Shown: positions 42,903 through 53,550, counted from the first letter of the stretch. The stretch: 64,000 nt of DNA from Longitalea luteola (GCF_017356035.1 NZ_JAFIQX010000009.1:186001-250000), one strand, 5' to 3'. The notes: generated by a model from the sequence alone, not told the origin. A program made the numbers and translations.

Positions 42903-45900
42903 ATGAGAAAGCTTGTCATTCAAACACTGCTGTGTTTGCTCCTAACCCCTTCCGTATGGTCACAAACCCGGATGATCACCGGAAAAGTGCTTGGTACCAA
43001 CCGCGAAGAACTGGTTGGCGCCTCCATACTTATCAAAGGCACCAAAATTTATTCCCTCACCGATTCCAAAGGACAGTTCAGGATCGGCATTCCAGCCGAT
43101 GGCAAAACAACCCTTGTAGCCACCTATGTTGGTTACAAGAGCCTTGAGTATGTGGTCACCGATCAGAAAGATCTCGTGATCACCCTCACCCAGGAAGACA
43201 ACAAATCGCTGGATGAAGTAGTAGTCGTGAACATCGGTTATGGAACCGTTTCCAAAAATGCCGTTACCGGCGCCGTGTCATCCGTAGGTGCCAAAGACCT
43301 GAAAGATTTCCCCGTAGCTACAGCCGCAGAAGCGCTGGCCGGAAAACTGGCGGGTGTTTCTGTAGTTACTTCTGAAGGAAAACCCGGCGCCGACATCACG
43401 ATAAGAGTACGCGGCGGGGGTTCCATCACGCAGGACAACTCGCCGCTGTACATCGTGGATGGCATCCAGGTAGAAAATGCCCTGTCGGTCATTGCGCCCC
43501 AGGAAATTCAAAGCATAGATGTATTAAAAGACGTGGCGTCTACGGCGGTTTATGGCGCCCGTGGCGCTAATGGCGTGGTGCTTATTACCACAAAAAGCGG
43601 TAAGACCGGCCGCACGACCGCCTCGCTCAGCAGCTTTGCCGGTATCCGGAGCATCGTGAACAAACTGGAGGTAATGAAACCGTACGATTATGTCATGTAC
43701 CAGTACCAGCTGTACAACAACAATACCGACCAGCAAACCAAAGACGCTTTTACCAAAGCATACGGCACCTTTGAAGACCTGGATATCTATAAGAATGTTC
43801 CCTTTGCCGACTGGCAGGAAAAAGTGTTTGGTAGAAATGCCTTCTCACATACAGAAAACCTGAATGTGAACGGCGGCACTAAAAATTCCAATTTCAACTT
43901 TACCCTGAATAATTACAAGGAAGACGGCATCATGTTGAATTCAGGCGCCAAACGAACCTTTGCCGCCTTCCGCTACGACCATACCGGTTCTGAAAAATTC
44001 CGTTTTGGCTTCAATGCGCGGTACAGCCGCCAGAAAGTATGGGGCGCCGGCACTTCCAGCACCGGTTCGCAAAGCAATAACAAACTCCGCAATTCCGTCC
44101 GGTACCGGCCTTTTGAAGGGCCCGGACTGGAATCATCCATCGATGAGTTTGATCCCGATTACGCCAACCTCACTAACCTTACCGGCCCTGTACTGGACGC
44201 CCATGCCGTAACAAAAAATGATTATAACAACCAGATCATCACCAGCGGTAATGCGCAATACACCATCATTCCCGGTTTGGTGGTAAGAACTGTTTTCGGT
44301 ATCACGAATACCGAAAGACGCACCGATCAGTTCAGCAGCGCCATAACCGGCGTAGCCCGACAAAACGCCAATATGCCGGTCGTTGACCTGTCGACCAGTT
44401 CCACCCTCACCATCACCAACACCAATACCATTTCTTATGACTTCAAAATAAAAAACGATCACCGTTTTACGCTACTGGCCGGACAGGAAATAAACCAAAG
44501 CAATAGCCGCAATTTCGGTTCTCAGGTAAAATGGTTACCGGTTGATATTACCGCCGATGAAGCATTCGCCGGTATTCAGAAAGCACAACCGCCTACCGGC
44601 GCCGTGCAGGACCCACCCACCACATCAGAAGCAGCCACGCGTTTGTTCTCTTTGTTCGGAAGAGCTTCTTATAATTACCAGGATAAATATCTTGCCTCGT
44701 TCATTGTACGGCGCGATGGTTCCTCTTTGTTCGCACCACATAACAGGTATGCAGTATTCCCGTCGGCCCAGTTAGCATGGCGCATCAGCGATGAACCATT
44801 CTTTACCGCATTAAATGCAAACTGGCTAAATAGCTTGAAATTCAGGGCCAGTTATGGCGCGGGCGGCAATAACCGCATTGGCATAGATCTGTATAAAACA
44901 TTATTTGCCGCCAGCAGCAATTTCGGTTACGCCGTTACCGAATCGGTTACACCCGGCTTTGCATCCAGTACGTTGGCCAATCCCAACATCAAATGGGAAA
45001 CCACCATCAGCCGCAACCTCGGCCTCGATGTGGACCTGTTCAACAACCGGGTGAATGTAACCCTGGATTATTACAGCAACAATACCAAAGACCTGTTGTT
45101 AACGGCGCAGATCCCCACTACCTCAGGCTACAGCTCACAATTACAGAACATTGGCAAAACAAGCAACAAAGGCGTTGAATTGCAGATAGCCGCCAGGGTG
45201 ATCAGCGCCAAAGATTTCAGCTATGGAATCAACTTCAATATTTCGCACAACAGGAACAGGATCGAAAGCCTGGGCCTCGATCAATATGGTAACCCGAAGA
45301 GCTCTTATACGGTAGCATCGGGTGGCATCAACGGCAATGATTTCCTGGCCGAAGTAGGCGGTTCCGTAGGTCAGTTCTACGGTTATGTAAGCGATGGCCG
45401 GTATGAGCTGAGCGATTTTGATATCGTGCACAACACATCCAACAATACCTACTCCTATACATTGAAACCCGGTGTTGCCAACGCAAAAGACATTGCGCTG
45501 GGCAACCGCGCGCCACAGCCGGGCGATATGAAACTGAAAAAACTGTCGGATGTAGGTGGCGACAATATCACCGAGTCAGACAGAACGATCCTCGGTAATG
45601 CCTTTCCCGTAGTGGCCGGCGGTTTCAACAACCAGTTAACCTGGAAAAATTTCGATGCAAGCGTATTTATGAACTTCTCGCTGGGCAATGAAACTTATAA
45701 TGCCAACAAGACCGAGTTCACCGGGCAATACCTGTACAAAGACAACAACTCGCTCGAGGTGGTAAAAGACCGCTGGAAATGGTTCGACGAAAATGGGATG
45801 AAAATAACTGATCCTGCAAAGCTCGAGGCCATGAATGCCAACACCCATTTCTGGACACCACCCGGCGGGCAATACATTCTCACTTCCTATGCTATTGAAG

Positions 45901-46151
45901 ACGGATCGTTCCTGCGCATCAGCAATGTCACCGTGGGTTATTCCATTCCACAACAGATCCTCAAACGTACGAAAGTGTTCTCCCGCTTCAGGGTGTATGC
46001 TACAGTGAATAACCTGCATACATTTACCCGGTATACGGGTTATGATCCCGAAGCCAATACACGGCGCAGTAACCCATTGACACCAGGTGTTGATTATGCG
46101 GCCTATCCCCGCAGCCGGTATATCCTCGCCGGTATCGATGTAAGTTTTTAA
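42903..46151 (+). CDS. susC: SusC/RagA-family TonB-dependent outer-membrane transporter
   Basis: A 1082-residue glycan importer. Signal peptide 1-21; carboxypeptidase-regulatory-like domain (about 24-105, MITGKVLGTNREELVGASILIKGT); TonB-box-like segment and plug (about 110-230, VVVNIGYGTVSKNAVTGAVSSV, IDVLKDVASTAVYGARGANGVVLI); then a 22-strand barrel ending in the aromatic SRYILAGIDVSF. Works with the SusD lid 18 bases downstream to import oligosaccharides. In this locus the cargo is probably pectic (oligogalacturonide-type). Confidence 0.95.
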   Translation: MRKLVIQTLLCLLLTPSVWSQTRMITGKVLGTNREELVGASILIKGTKIYSLTDSKGQFRIGIPADGKTTLVATYVGYKSLEYVVTDQKDLVITLTQEDNKSLDEVVVVNIGYGTVSKNAVTGAVSSVGAKDLKDFPVATAAEALAGKLAGVSVVTSEGKPGADITIRVRGGGSITQDNSPLYIVDGIQVENALSVIAPQEIQSIDVLKDVASTAVYGARGANGVVLITTKSGKTGRTTASLSSFAGIRSIVNKLEVMKPYDYVMYQYQLYNNNTDQQTKDAFTKAYGTFEDLDIYKNVPFADWQEKVFGRNAFSHTENLNVNGGTKNSNFNFTLNNYKEDGIMLNSGAKRTFAAFRYDHTGSEKFRFGFNARYSRQKVWGAGTSSTGSQSNNKLRNSVRYRPFEGPGLESSIDEFDPDYANLTNLTGPVLDAHAVTKNDYNNQIITSGNAQYTIIPGLVVRTVFGITNTERRTDQFSSAITGVARQNANMPVVDLSTSSTLTITNTNTISYDFKIKNDHRFTLLAGQEINQSNSRNFGSQVKWLPVDITADEAFAGIQKAQPPTGAVQDPPTTSEAATRLFSLFGRASYNYQDKYLASFIVRRDGSSLFAPHNRYAVFPSAQLAWRISDEPFFTALNANWLNSLKFRASYGAGGNNRIGIDLYKTLFAASSNFGYAVTESVTPGFASSTLANPNIKWETTISRNLGLDVDLFNNRVNVTLDYYSNNTKDLLLTAQIPTTSGYSSQLQNIGKTSNKGVELQIAARVISAKDFSYGINFNISHNRNRIESLGLDQYGNPKSSYTVASGGINGNDFLAEVGGSVGQFYGYVSDGRYELSDFDIVHNTSNNTYSYTLKPGVANAKDIALGNRAPQPGDMKLKKLSDVGGDNITESDRTILGNAFPVVAGGFNNQLTWKNFDASVFMNFSLGNETYNANKTEFTGQYLYKDNNSLEVVKDRWKWFDENGMKITDPAKLEAMNANTHFWTPPGGQYILTSYAIEDGSFLRISNVTVGYSIPQQILKRTKVFSRFRVYATVNNLHTFTRYTGYDPEANTRRSNPLTPGVDYAAYPRSRYILAGIDVSF

Positions 46152-46169
46152 CGATTAAAAGAAATCAGT

Positions 46170-48002
46170 ATGACACGCTATAATAAAAAGAAAATGGCCG
46201 GCTTGTTTGCGATTATGGTAGCCCTGGTCAGTGTTAGTTCCTGTAAGAAGTATCTCGATATAGAAAACCCTTCGACTGTTTCGCAGGAAGCCGCTTTTAA
46301 CAGTACATCTTACACCAATTCGGCCATCATTGGTGTGTACAATCAGATGTGCGGCGACAATGGCGCCACCAAGGAAGGAACCATCTGGGCTTTATCGGCC
46401 GATGATTTTAAAACTTCAGGCAGTTACAGTGCGCAGGATCGCAGAGGCGTAAGCATGTACGGCGCCAATAAAGAAAATGGCGAACTGTTGAATGGATTCA
46501 ACCAGCTATATGCCGGAATTGAAAGAGCGAATATCTGTATCCACGGCATTCGCAAGTCGCCGCTGTTTGCCGAAGGATCATCCAGCAAGCAGCTCATGGA
46601 TCAGTACCTCGGCGAAGCATTGGGTTTGAGGGCCTGGTTCTATTTCACGCTGGTGAAGAACTGGGGCAGTGTGGTGGCCCAGTGGGAACCATCCTCCGAG
46701 CAGACAATGCTGGACGTACCTGTAACACCGGGTACAGAGATCCTGGAGCATTTGCTTGACGATCTGAAAGAAGCAGCAACACTCGTTCCCTGGATCAAAG
46801 AAGCAGGTTATCCCAATACGCGCCTAACGAGAGGCGCTATCAAGGGACTGCGCGCCCGCATTGCGATGTTCCGCGGCGGGTATATGATGGACAAAGAATC
46901 CCATACCATGGTGCGCAGCAGCAACTATAAAGACTACCTGAAGATCGCTTACGATGAATGTAAGGAAATCATGGCCCGCCGTGACCAGCATGACCTGAAT
47001 CCGGTTTATGAAAATATTTTTAAATCACTTCACAGTGCTACCCGCAATGACCCTACCAATGAGCTGATGTTTGAAGTGGGCGCCTATGGCGCCGGCGCCC
47101 GTACCGATACCAAGCTGGGCTATTACAATGGCATCCGCATCAACAGTTCCTCCCGCTTTGGCGGTGGCGGCGGCGGTCAAATGTGTATTGCTACTTATTT
47201 CTATGAGTTTGATCAGCTGGGCGACGTACGCCGGGATGTGACAATTGGTTCTTATGAGATCAATGACAGCAGCAAGAAGGTATTGAATACACTTAATAAT
47301 ATGACCGATGCCAAATTCAGAAGGTCTTGGACAAATATGGTAGGCACCACGCAAACGCTGGCAGTTAACTGGCCGGTGCTGCGTTTTGCAGATGTGTTGC
47401 TGATGTTTGCAGAAGCGGATAATGAATTGAATGGCGCACCCTCCGCAGAAGCACAGAACGCATTACTGCAGGTGAGGACCCGCGCATTCAGAGGCAATGA
47501 AGGCCGCATACCGGCGATACCTACTGATTATACAGGTTTCTTTGATGCTATTGTAAAAGAACGGTTGCTGGAGTTTGGAGGCGAAGCGATTCGCAAATAC
47601 GACCTCATTCGCTGGAATTTGATGGACGCCAAGTTCAGGGAAACAAGGGTGAAGCTGCGGCAGCTGATGAATGGCGAAGGCCCTTATGCCAATGTACCCA
47701 AATATGTTTATGTGAAGCCGGCTGTCTACAATGTAATTGAATCGCAGCAGGAATTTACCACGCTCGACACCTATGGTGGCAATCCGAATGCCGTTTTGTT
47801 TCAACCCGGTTTGGGCACATCTGCTCCCCCGCCTGGAGGATGGACCACGAAGAACTGGCGCGCTTCCATAAACGAAGAATATATTACCGGCAAAAGCAGC
47901 GGCTTTGCTACCTACTTTGAGCCGAACAAAAGCGAAGTATTTCCCTTTCATCAGACCATTCTGCTGCAGAATACGAACATCGTACAAAACTTTGGCTACT
48001 AA
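46170..48002 (+). CDS. susD: SusD/RagB-family surface glycan-binding lipoprotein
   Basis: A 610-residue lipoprotein. The signal ends in a lipobox (VSVSSC, Cys25), followed by the family start KKYLDIENPSTVSQEAAF. The helical SusD core includes YLGEALGLRAWFYFTLVKNWG and, near the C-terminus, FDAIVKERLLEFGGEAIRKYDLIRWN. It forms the hinged lid over the SusC barrel. The next gene starts ten bases later. Confidence 0.95.
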   Translation: MTRYNKKKMAGLFAIMVALVSVSSCKKYLDIENPSTVSQEAAFNSTSYTNSAIIGVYNQMCGDNGATKEGTIWALSADDFKTSGSYSAQDRRGVSMYGANKENGELLNGFNQLYAGIERANICIHGIRKSPLFAEGSSSKQLMDQYLGEALGLRAWFYFTLVKNWGSVVAQWEPSSEQTMLDVPVTPGTEILEHLLDDLKEAATLVPWIKEAGYPNTRLTRGAIKGLRARIAMFRGGYMMDKESHTMVRSSNYKDYLKIAYDECKEIMARRDQHDLNPVYENIFKSLHSATRNDPTNELMFEVGAYGAGARTDTKLGYYNGIRINSSSRFGGGGGGQMCIATYFYEFDQLGDVRRDVTIGSYEINDSSKKVLNTLNNMTDAKFRRSWTNMVGTTQTLAVNWPVLRFADVLLMFAEADNELNGAPSAEAQNALLQVRTRAFRGNEGRIPAIPTDYTGFFDAIVKERLLEFGGEAIRKYDLIRWNLMDAKFRETRVKLRQLMNGEGPYANVPKYVYVKPAVYNVIESQQEFTTLDTYGGNPNAVLFQPGLGTSAPPPGGWTTKNWRASINEEYITGKSSGFATYFEPNKSEVFPFHQTILLQNTNIVQNFGY

Positions 48003-48012
48003 ACTTTACAAT

Positions 48013-49656
48013 ATGAACCGTATAACTATAAATATATTATCATGGCTGCTGATCATGGCAGCTGTTCATTCCATATCCTGCAAGAAGAACGATTACAATG
48101 ATGGACTGGAAACACCGCGGCTGTTCAAACCCCAGGGCGTTTCTGTAAAGACAGCCGACACCACGGCTACGGTCAGCTGGACAGCACCGCTCTTAGCGAA
48201 GGGACTGCCCCTCTCCTACACCGCCGAGTTCTCGCAGGATTCAACCTTTGCTACTTCGGAATTTTCTGTATCCACCGATACGACCGTCATTGTTGTTACG
48301 GCGGAGAAAATACAATTACGCACAAAATATTTCGTCCGCGTAAAGGCCGACGCTTATGAACATCAGCCGGAATCGAAATGGGAAAGAAGCAGTTCTTTTT
48401 CTATTACCGGAGAACAATGGTTCCACCCGATTCGCGATGTAGAGCTGACCGAAAATGCAGTTACCCTACGGTGGAAACCCAATCCTGAATTCACGACGCT
48501 GTGGGTTGGCTTGAACAAGGGAACACCAGTTAAATACACGCTTACACCGGCTGAGCTCAGCAGTGGTGTTAAACAAATAACCGGGTTACTGGCTGATACT
48601 ACCTACCTGGCCGAGATCTGGCAGGGCGCCAAAAGCAAAGGCTTCCTGGTGTTGAGAACCTTGTCCCCAACCGTGTATACCACTATATTGAATCCGGGTG
48701 ATGACCTGGCAGCAGCGATCACCGCAGCAGCAGACAAAGCAGTGATTGGTTTGAACCCCGGCATCTATAGCGCCAACGGCAGCAATTTCAACCTGGTGCA
48801 AAAAACGGTTACCCTTAAATCGCTTTCAAACAATCCGGCCGACACGAAAATAGCATTCAAAGAATTCACCTTACGCGGAAATGGCGCTGGCATTAACCTC
48901 GAGGGGATCGAATTGGATGGAACGGCTGCCAATGCAGGATATTTCATTAATCTCACCGGCGTTTCAGCAGATGCAGAAAAATGTGCTTATACACAGGTGA
49001 CCATCAGCAATTGTGTTGTGCATGCAGCCACGACCAGTTTCCTGCGGGCGAATCGCGGTTCAGCAGCAGGAGATTATTCCATGAACCAGATCATCATCAG
49101 GAACACGCTGGTGTATGATATTGGATCAGCGCTTAACTATACCTGTTTTCACCTCGACAAGCTGGCATTTAATACCATGCATGTGAGCAAATCAACTTTT
49201 TACAATATCGGGCGGCAGTTGTTAACGGCGTCTACTGTATTGACAACGGCGCCTGCCATTACATTTGACTATTGCACATTGAATAATTTTGGCGCCGGAG
49301 GAACACAATATGCGGTTATAAATGCCGGCAGCAATCCGGTAAAGTTTAATATCACCAATAGTATTGTGGCCAATATACCACGGCCCGGCGGTACGGTTAG
49401 AAATGAGGCCATGAATGCCACCGCAGCAGGAACGGCTATTGTCTTCAGCAATAACAATACGTTCAACTGGACGAACGGGGCAGCAACACCCGCACCATTG
49501 ACATTCCCAACAACGAACATAACCATGGTGGGCAACAATGCCGTCGACCTGGGTTGGACGAACACCACCACCGATTTCACATTACCAGCCAATTCGGTAT
49601 TACGCACGGTAAGCAGTGCCGGCGGGGCCATTGGCGATCCAAGATGGACATATTAA
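48013..49656 (+). CDS. Surface lipoprotein with fibronectin-type and beta-helix-like domains (DUF5123/DUF4957-like)
   Basis: A 547-residue lipoprotein (lipobox HSISC, Cys23). Two fibronectin type III-like modules lie at about 38-220 (DTTATVSWTAPLLAKGLPLSYTAEFS, VTLRWKPNPEF). A C-terminal right-handed beta-helix-like region (about 225-545) has repeated N-x-x-V/I patterns (LEGIELDGTAANAGYFINLTG, IIRNTLVYDIGSALNY). This order is seen in the DUF4957/DUF5123 proteins of Bacteroidota pectin loci. In the SusE/F position, it probably binds or weakly cleaves surface pectin. Start MNRITINILSW chosen; upstream codons overlap susD. Confidence 0.85.
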   Translation: MNRITINILSWLLIMAAVHSISCKKNDYNDGLETPRLFKPQGVSVKTADTTATVSWTAPLLAKGLPLSYTAEFSQDSTFATSEFSVSTDTTVIVVTAEKIQLRTKYFVRVKADAYEHQPESKWERSSSFSITGEQWFHPIRDVELTENAVTLRWKPNPEFTTLWVGLNKGTPVKYTLTPAELSSGVKQITGLLADTTYLAEIWQGAKSKGFLVLRTLSPTVYTTILNPGDDLAAAITAAADKAVIGLNPGIYSANGSNFNLVQKTVTLKSLSNNPADTKIAFKEFTLRGNGAGINLEGIELDGTAANAGYFINLTGVSADAEKCAYTQVTISNCVVHAATTSFLRANRGSAAGDYSMNQIIIRNTLVYDIGSALNYTCFHLDKLAFNTMHVSKSTFYNIGRQLLTASTVLTTAPAITFDYCTLNNFGAGGTQYAVINAGSNPVKFNITNSIVANIPRPGGTVRNEAMNATAAGTAIVFSNNNTFNWTNGAATPAPLTFPTTNITMVGNNAVDLGWTNTTTDFTLPANSVLRTVSSAGGAIGDPRWTY

Positions 49657-49683
49657 ATCAGCCAATAAACGCAGTTATTACCA

Positions 49684-51315
49684 ATGAAACTGAATCAGAC
49701 ATTATTACTGGCGGTATTCACCAGTGCGACAATTATCGCCCAGGCCCAAACGGCGCCGTACTCCTGGGCGAATTTGCCCAGGGTACAGGTGCCTGTTTTT
49801 AAGAAAGACACTTTTAATATCGCCCGCTTTGGAGCAAAGCCCGATGGCATTACGCTGAATACGGAAGCCATCAACAAAACCATTACTACCTGCAGCAAAC
49901 AAGGCGGCGGTGTGGTATACATACCACAAGGCATTTGGCTGACCGGCCCAATTGAATTACAAAGCAACGTGAACCTGCACGTGAGCAGATCAGCCTTATT
50001 GCAATTCACGGGCGACAAGAGCCAGTACAAATTGGTGGAGACCAATTTCGAAGGAAAGAAAACAGTTCGCAACCAACCGCCGATCTCCGGCCGGGATCTG
50101 GAAAATATAGCTATTACCGGCGAAGGCGTCATTGACGGGAATGGCGATGTATGGCGGATGGTGAAGAAAGACAAGCTGACGGAAAACGAATGGAAGAAAC
50201 TGGTAGCATCGGGTGGTGTACTGAGCGCCGATGGCAGAAGCTGGTACCCATCAGAAGGTTACCGCCAGGGCGAACAAAACCGCGGAAGTGTAACCGGCAA
50301 AACGATAGCCGACTATGAGCCGATCAAAGACGTGTTGCGCCCGAATATGGTGGTGTTGATGAATTGCCGCAAAGTATTGCTGCAGGGAACCACCTTCCAG
50401 AATTCACCCTGTTGGTGTTTGCATCCCATCTATTGCGAAAACCTGACGGTTGACGGCATCAGGGTGCGCAATCCATCCTATGCACAAAACGGCGACGGAC
50501 TGGATATCGAGTCCTGCTCCTATGTAGAAGTAAAGAACAGTACCTTCGATTGCGGCGACGACGGTATTTGCGTTAAAAGCGGCAAGGATGAAGAAGGCCG
50601 TAAAGTGGGCAAGGCATCGCGATACATGATCATCCGTAACAATGTGGTCTACCGCGGACATGGCGGCTTTGTGATCGGCAGTGAGATGAGTGGCGGCGCG
50701 CATGATATTTTTGTAAGCGATTGTACCTTCATAGGCACGGATATCGGACTGCGCTTCAAGACCCAGCGCGGCCGCGGGGGAGTTGTTGAGAATATTCATA
50801 TAAAGAACATCAACATGCGCAACATTCAGCATGATGCCATTTCGTTCGACATGTATTATTTCACCAAAGCGCCGAGCCTGGCACAAACCAATGGCAAGGT
50901 CGACATTCCAGCCGTAAACGAAGGTACGCCCCAATTCCGCAAGTTCTACATCAACAATATCGTTTGTGAAGGCGCCGACCGGGCGATGCTGATCCGGGGA
51001 CTGCCCGAGATGAGCATCAGGGATATTCATTTGAGTGATGTGGTGATCAAGAGCCGCCGCGGGCCTGACGTGATCGAGGCGCAGGATGTGAGTCTGGCCA
51101 ATGTGGCATTACAATGTGAGGCTTCGAGTCCGCTGATCAATATTGAGAACAGCAGGGATCTTTCGTTCAGGAAGGTGACTGCATTAACAACGCCGAAGCA
51201 GTTTTACAGCATCAATGGCGATCGATCCAAAGGGATCCAGGTGGATGCAGAGGTTGAAAAAAATGTGATCTTTAATTATGGGGCGGAGAAGGGAGCTGTG
51301 CGTTCGGGGAAATAG
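49684..51315 (+). CDS. Glycoside hydrolase family 28 polygalacturonase
   Basis: A 543-residue exported enzyme (signal MKLNQTLLLAVFTSATIIAQAQ) that hydrolyses galacturonic-acid linkages. All GH28 motifs are intact: NGDGLD and CGDDGIC (three catalytic Asp), RGHGGFVIGSE (the catalytic His) and LRFKTQ (the RxK subsite). There is an N-terminal FGAKPDG(I)xLNTEAIN start to the beta-helix. With no lipobox or type IX sorting domain it should stay in the periplasm and finish oligogalacturonides imported by SusCD. Last gene of the operon; a terminator follows. Confidence 0.95.
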   Translation: MKLNQTLLLAVFTSATIIAQAQTAPYSWANLPRVQVPVFKKDTFNIARFGAKPDGITLNTEAINKTITTCSKQGGGVVYIPQGIWLTGPIELQSNVNLHVSRSALLQFTGDKSQYKLVETNFEGKKTVRNQPPISGRDLENIAITGEGVIDGNGDVWRMVKKDKLTENEWKKLVASGGVLSADGRSWYPSEGYRQGEQNRGSVTGKTIADYEPIKDVLRPNMVVLMNCRKVLLQGTTFQNSPCWCLHPIYCENLTVDGIRVRNPSYAQNGDGLDIESCSYVEVKNSTFDCGDDGICVKSGKDEEGRKVGKASRYMIIRNNVVYRGHGGFVIGSEMSGGAHDIFVSDCTFIGTDIGLRFKTQRGRGGVVENIHIKNINMRNIQHDAISFDMYYFTKAPSLAQTNGKVDIPAVNEGTPQFRKFYINNIVCEGADRAMLIRGLPEMSIRDIHLSDVVIKSRRGPDVIEAQDVSLANVALQCEASSPLINIENSRDLSFRKVTALTTPKQFYSINGDRSKGIQVDAEVEKNVIFNYGAEKGAVRSGK

Positions 51316-51340
51316 AAATCGTAAAATAAAAATAAAAACA

Positions 51341-51366
51341 AACCCGCTGTTCAGGCAGCGGGTTTT
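51341..51366. terminator. Terminator between convergent PUL operons
   Basis: AACCCGCTG and CAGCGGGTT form a 9-bp stem with a six-base loop, flanked by A and T runs. It serves the GH28 gene and the opposing beta-helix gene. Confidence 0.85.
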
Positions 51367-51397
51367 GTATTTAGGGGAGCCAAGGCAATGAGCTTCC

Positions 51398-53314
51398 CTA
51401 TTTCGTAAACAGTGAGCTTTGGATTTGACCGGTCTTGCTATCGATCAGCTTTACGGCAAATGCGCCTTTAGGCAGGCTGCTGATATTCAGCTTTACCTGG
51501 CTGTTGGCGTCGTTCAGCTGTTGCTTTTTTAGTACAACGCCGGCCATATTAACGATCTGCAGTTCTTTATCGAGAAAATTAAAACCCGGCAATTTCAGGT
51601 ACACATAATCCTGTGCAGGGTTTGGAAAAACGGAGAGGCTGCCGGTGGCCGACTGGTTGTTTTTAATAGTAACAACTTTGGAAAAAGATTCTTTCTTATC
51701 TCTTTCAACCGCTTTCACGCGATAATGGCATACATTCCCTTTTTTGTCGTTATCGGTGAACTGGTATTTCAGGGCGGCAGTTGTCGCATCGGTCTTATAC
51801 GGAATTGTCGCGATGGAATTGAAGTTTTTGCCGTCGGTGCTTTTCTGGAGCTCGAAATGATTGACCGTTTCGTTATTCGTTTCCCACTCAACTACATTGC
51901 CGTCGGAAGCTGCATAGGCTCTAGTAGAGACTATTTCCAGGGGAAGTACAGCGAGTACGTTCTCGGTAATACCGGCATCAGGGGCGCCGCTGAAAGGAAC
52001 GGATTTACCGAAAAAGTCTCTATCGATCCCGGTGTATTGACCGTAATTCACGGCTACTGACCAGGGCTGCAGATCATAATTCCAGGACAGCGGATCGTAA
52101 GCGCTTATGTCAGTAAACGGCGATACGCTGGCAGCGAGCATTTTTTCGGTACCATCCATATTGAATCCCAGGCCACCGCCGTTCAGGTGGAACAGGTTGT
52201 TCTGGTGCACCAACTGTGGACCATTAAAAGGCTGCCAATGCGGATCAGTAATATTTTGGCCAGAGGTGATCCAGAAAATATTGTTCTTCATGGTAAGCAC
52301 ATTCGCAACGGTGGGCGTGTTCATAATGCCGATGAGATTTCGCACATCAGCAATGCGCGGCGCATGCGTTTCAACGATGTTGTTGTTGAGGAACTGGAGG
52401 TTGCGAACGTCGAGGCTATAGATGCTGCTGGAGTTGATCCAGAAGGTGTGGCCATTATTTACGAGCAGGTTATAGGCAACCAGGTTATTCAACGCCTGAC
52501 CACCTGAACCGCTGCCAAACTCCATGAAACCGAGGTTTTCGCTGCAGGTGTTATACAGGATCCTGTTATTACAAACGGGCCCATACATTTCAACGGCGCC
52601 GCCATCGATCTTATAATCGTAACTGTTCGCCCAGCAGTCGTGGATCTGGTTATAGGTAATGTTATTATGGGAGCCGCCGACCATGATGCCCATGGCACCG
52701 AAGTCGTCCCAGGGATCATAAGTTGTATTGATGATCATGCGCAGATTGCGGATATCGCAATGGGAAACGGTGTTATAGCTGCCGCCGTCGATACATACGC
52801 CCGAGCCGAGCCGCGCCACCTTTATATTCTTAACAATGTTATGAGAGCCTTTATAGATGTACACTCCGTAGCCCACATTAGCGGAGGAGTAACGATCATA
52901 GTCACGGATGGTGTAGTCGGTAAGTTCGAAGCCATCGACAACGATGTAATTACATTGGTTGAGGCGGATCATGACGCGGTTGTAGATCATGGGATCGGTA
53001 AAGTGCCCGGGATTGTATTTAAATACCGGCGCCTTTCCTTCGCCGTAAGGCATAAGAACGATAGGTGCACCTTCCCGGCCACTGCTATTAATGGATAAGG
53101 TACCCATGTATTCGTGACCGCTTTTGAAGAAGATAGAATCACCCGGCTGAAAATAACCAACGGTTTGTGGGATATCCCAGATAGACTTCCACGGGTCATG
53201 CCAGGTTCCCTGGTTGGATCCCCAGGAAGAGGGGTCTACGAAATAGGCTTTGCCGGACACGGAAAAAGAGGCTGCAATAAGTAGCAGCATGAGGGTAAAT
53301 CTCAAGTTTTTCAT
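51398..53314 (-). CDS. Type IX-secreted right-handed beta-helix protein, long form
   Basis: A 638-residue secreted protein. Signal peptide 1-22; a parallel beta-helix (about 25-450) of the pectate lyase/rhamnogalacturonase-like fold (YIVVDGFELTDYTIRDYD, NITYNQIHDCWANSYDYKIDGGAVEMYGPV); a fibronectin-like module (about 456-560, NGNVVEWETNNETVNHFELQKS-like); and a type A sorting domain of type IX secretion (about 563-638, FPNPAQDYVYLKL). A family-specific catalytic motif is not obvious. It probably attacks pectin outside the cell. Its paralogue lies 236 bases upstream on the same strand. Confidence 0.88.
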   Translation of the reverse strand: MKNLRFTLMLLLIAASFSVSGKAYFVDPSSWGSNQGTWHDPWKSIWDIPQTVGYFQPGDSIFFKSGHEYMGTLSINSSGREGAPIVLMPYGEGKAPVFKYNPGHFTDPMIYNRVMIRLNQCNYIVVDGFELTDYTIRDYDRYSSANVGYGVYIYKGSHNIVKNIKVARLGSGVCIDGGSYNTVSHCDIRNLRMIINTTYDPWDDFGAMGIMVGGSHNNITYNQIHDCWANSYDYKIDGGAVEMYGPVCNNRILYNTCSENLGFMEFGSGSGGQALNNLVAYNLLVNNGHTFWINSSSIYSLDVRNLQFLNNNIVETHAPRIADVRNLIGIMNTPTVANVLTMKNNIFWITSGQNITDPHWQPFNGPQLVHQNNLFHLNGGGLGFNMDGTEKMLAASVSPFTDISAYDPLSWNYDLQPWSVAVNYGQYTGIDRDFFGKSVPFSGAPDAGITENVLAVLPLEIVSTRAYAASDGNVVEWETNNETVNHFELQKSTDGKNFNSIATIPYKTDATTAALKYQFTDNDKKGNVCHYRVKAVERDKKESFSKVVTIKNNQSATGSLSVFPNPAQDYVYLKLPGFNFLDKELQIVNMAGVVLKKQQLNDANSQVKLNISSLPKGAFAVKLIDSKTGQIQSSLFTK

Positions 53315-53497
53315 AGAGTATTGAATGGGTAAAATCAGGCGCTTAATTGCGTACTTACAACAACGTAAAACTATGCCATTCGCGTGATGGTGGAAGTTAA
53401 CAAACGTACGAATACATAAATGTACTTAGAGGTGGGTGATGGGAATGTTTAGGGGTCAAACAGACTGTGAGTGAAGACCGGTCACAGAATAAAAACG

Positions 53498-53522
53498 ACA
53501 AAACCGCCAATAGCGGTCTTGT
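53498..53522. terminator. Terminator of the short-form beta-helix gene
   Basis: ACAAAACCGC and GCGGTCTTGT form a ten-base stem with one G-T mismatch and a five-base loop. On the minus strand the stem runs into GTCGTTTTT. Confidence 0.7.
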
Positions 53523-53550
53523 TTATTAATGAAAGGCAGTAAACCTCTCC

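Noticed and set aside
47905-48012. Longer start for the beta-helix lipoprotein
   Set aside because: It would overlap susD by 98 bases and bury the lipoprotein signal that begins at MNRITINILSW.
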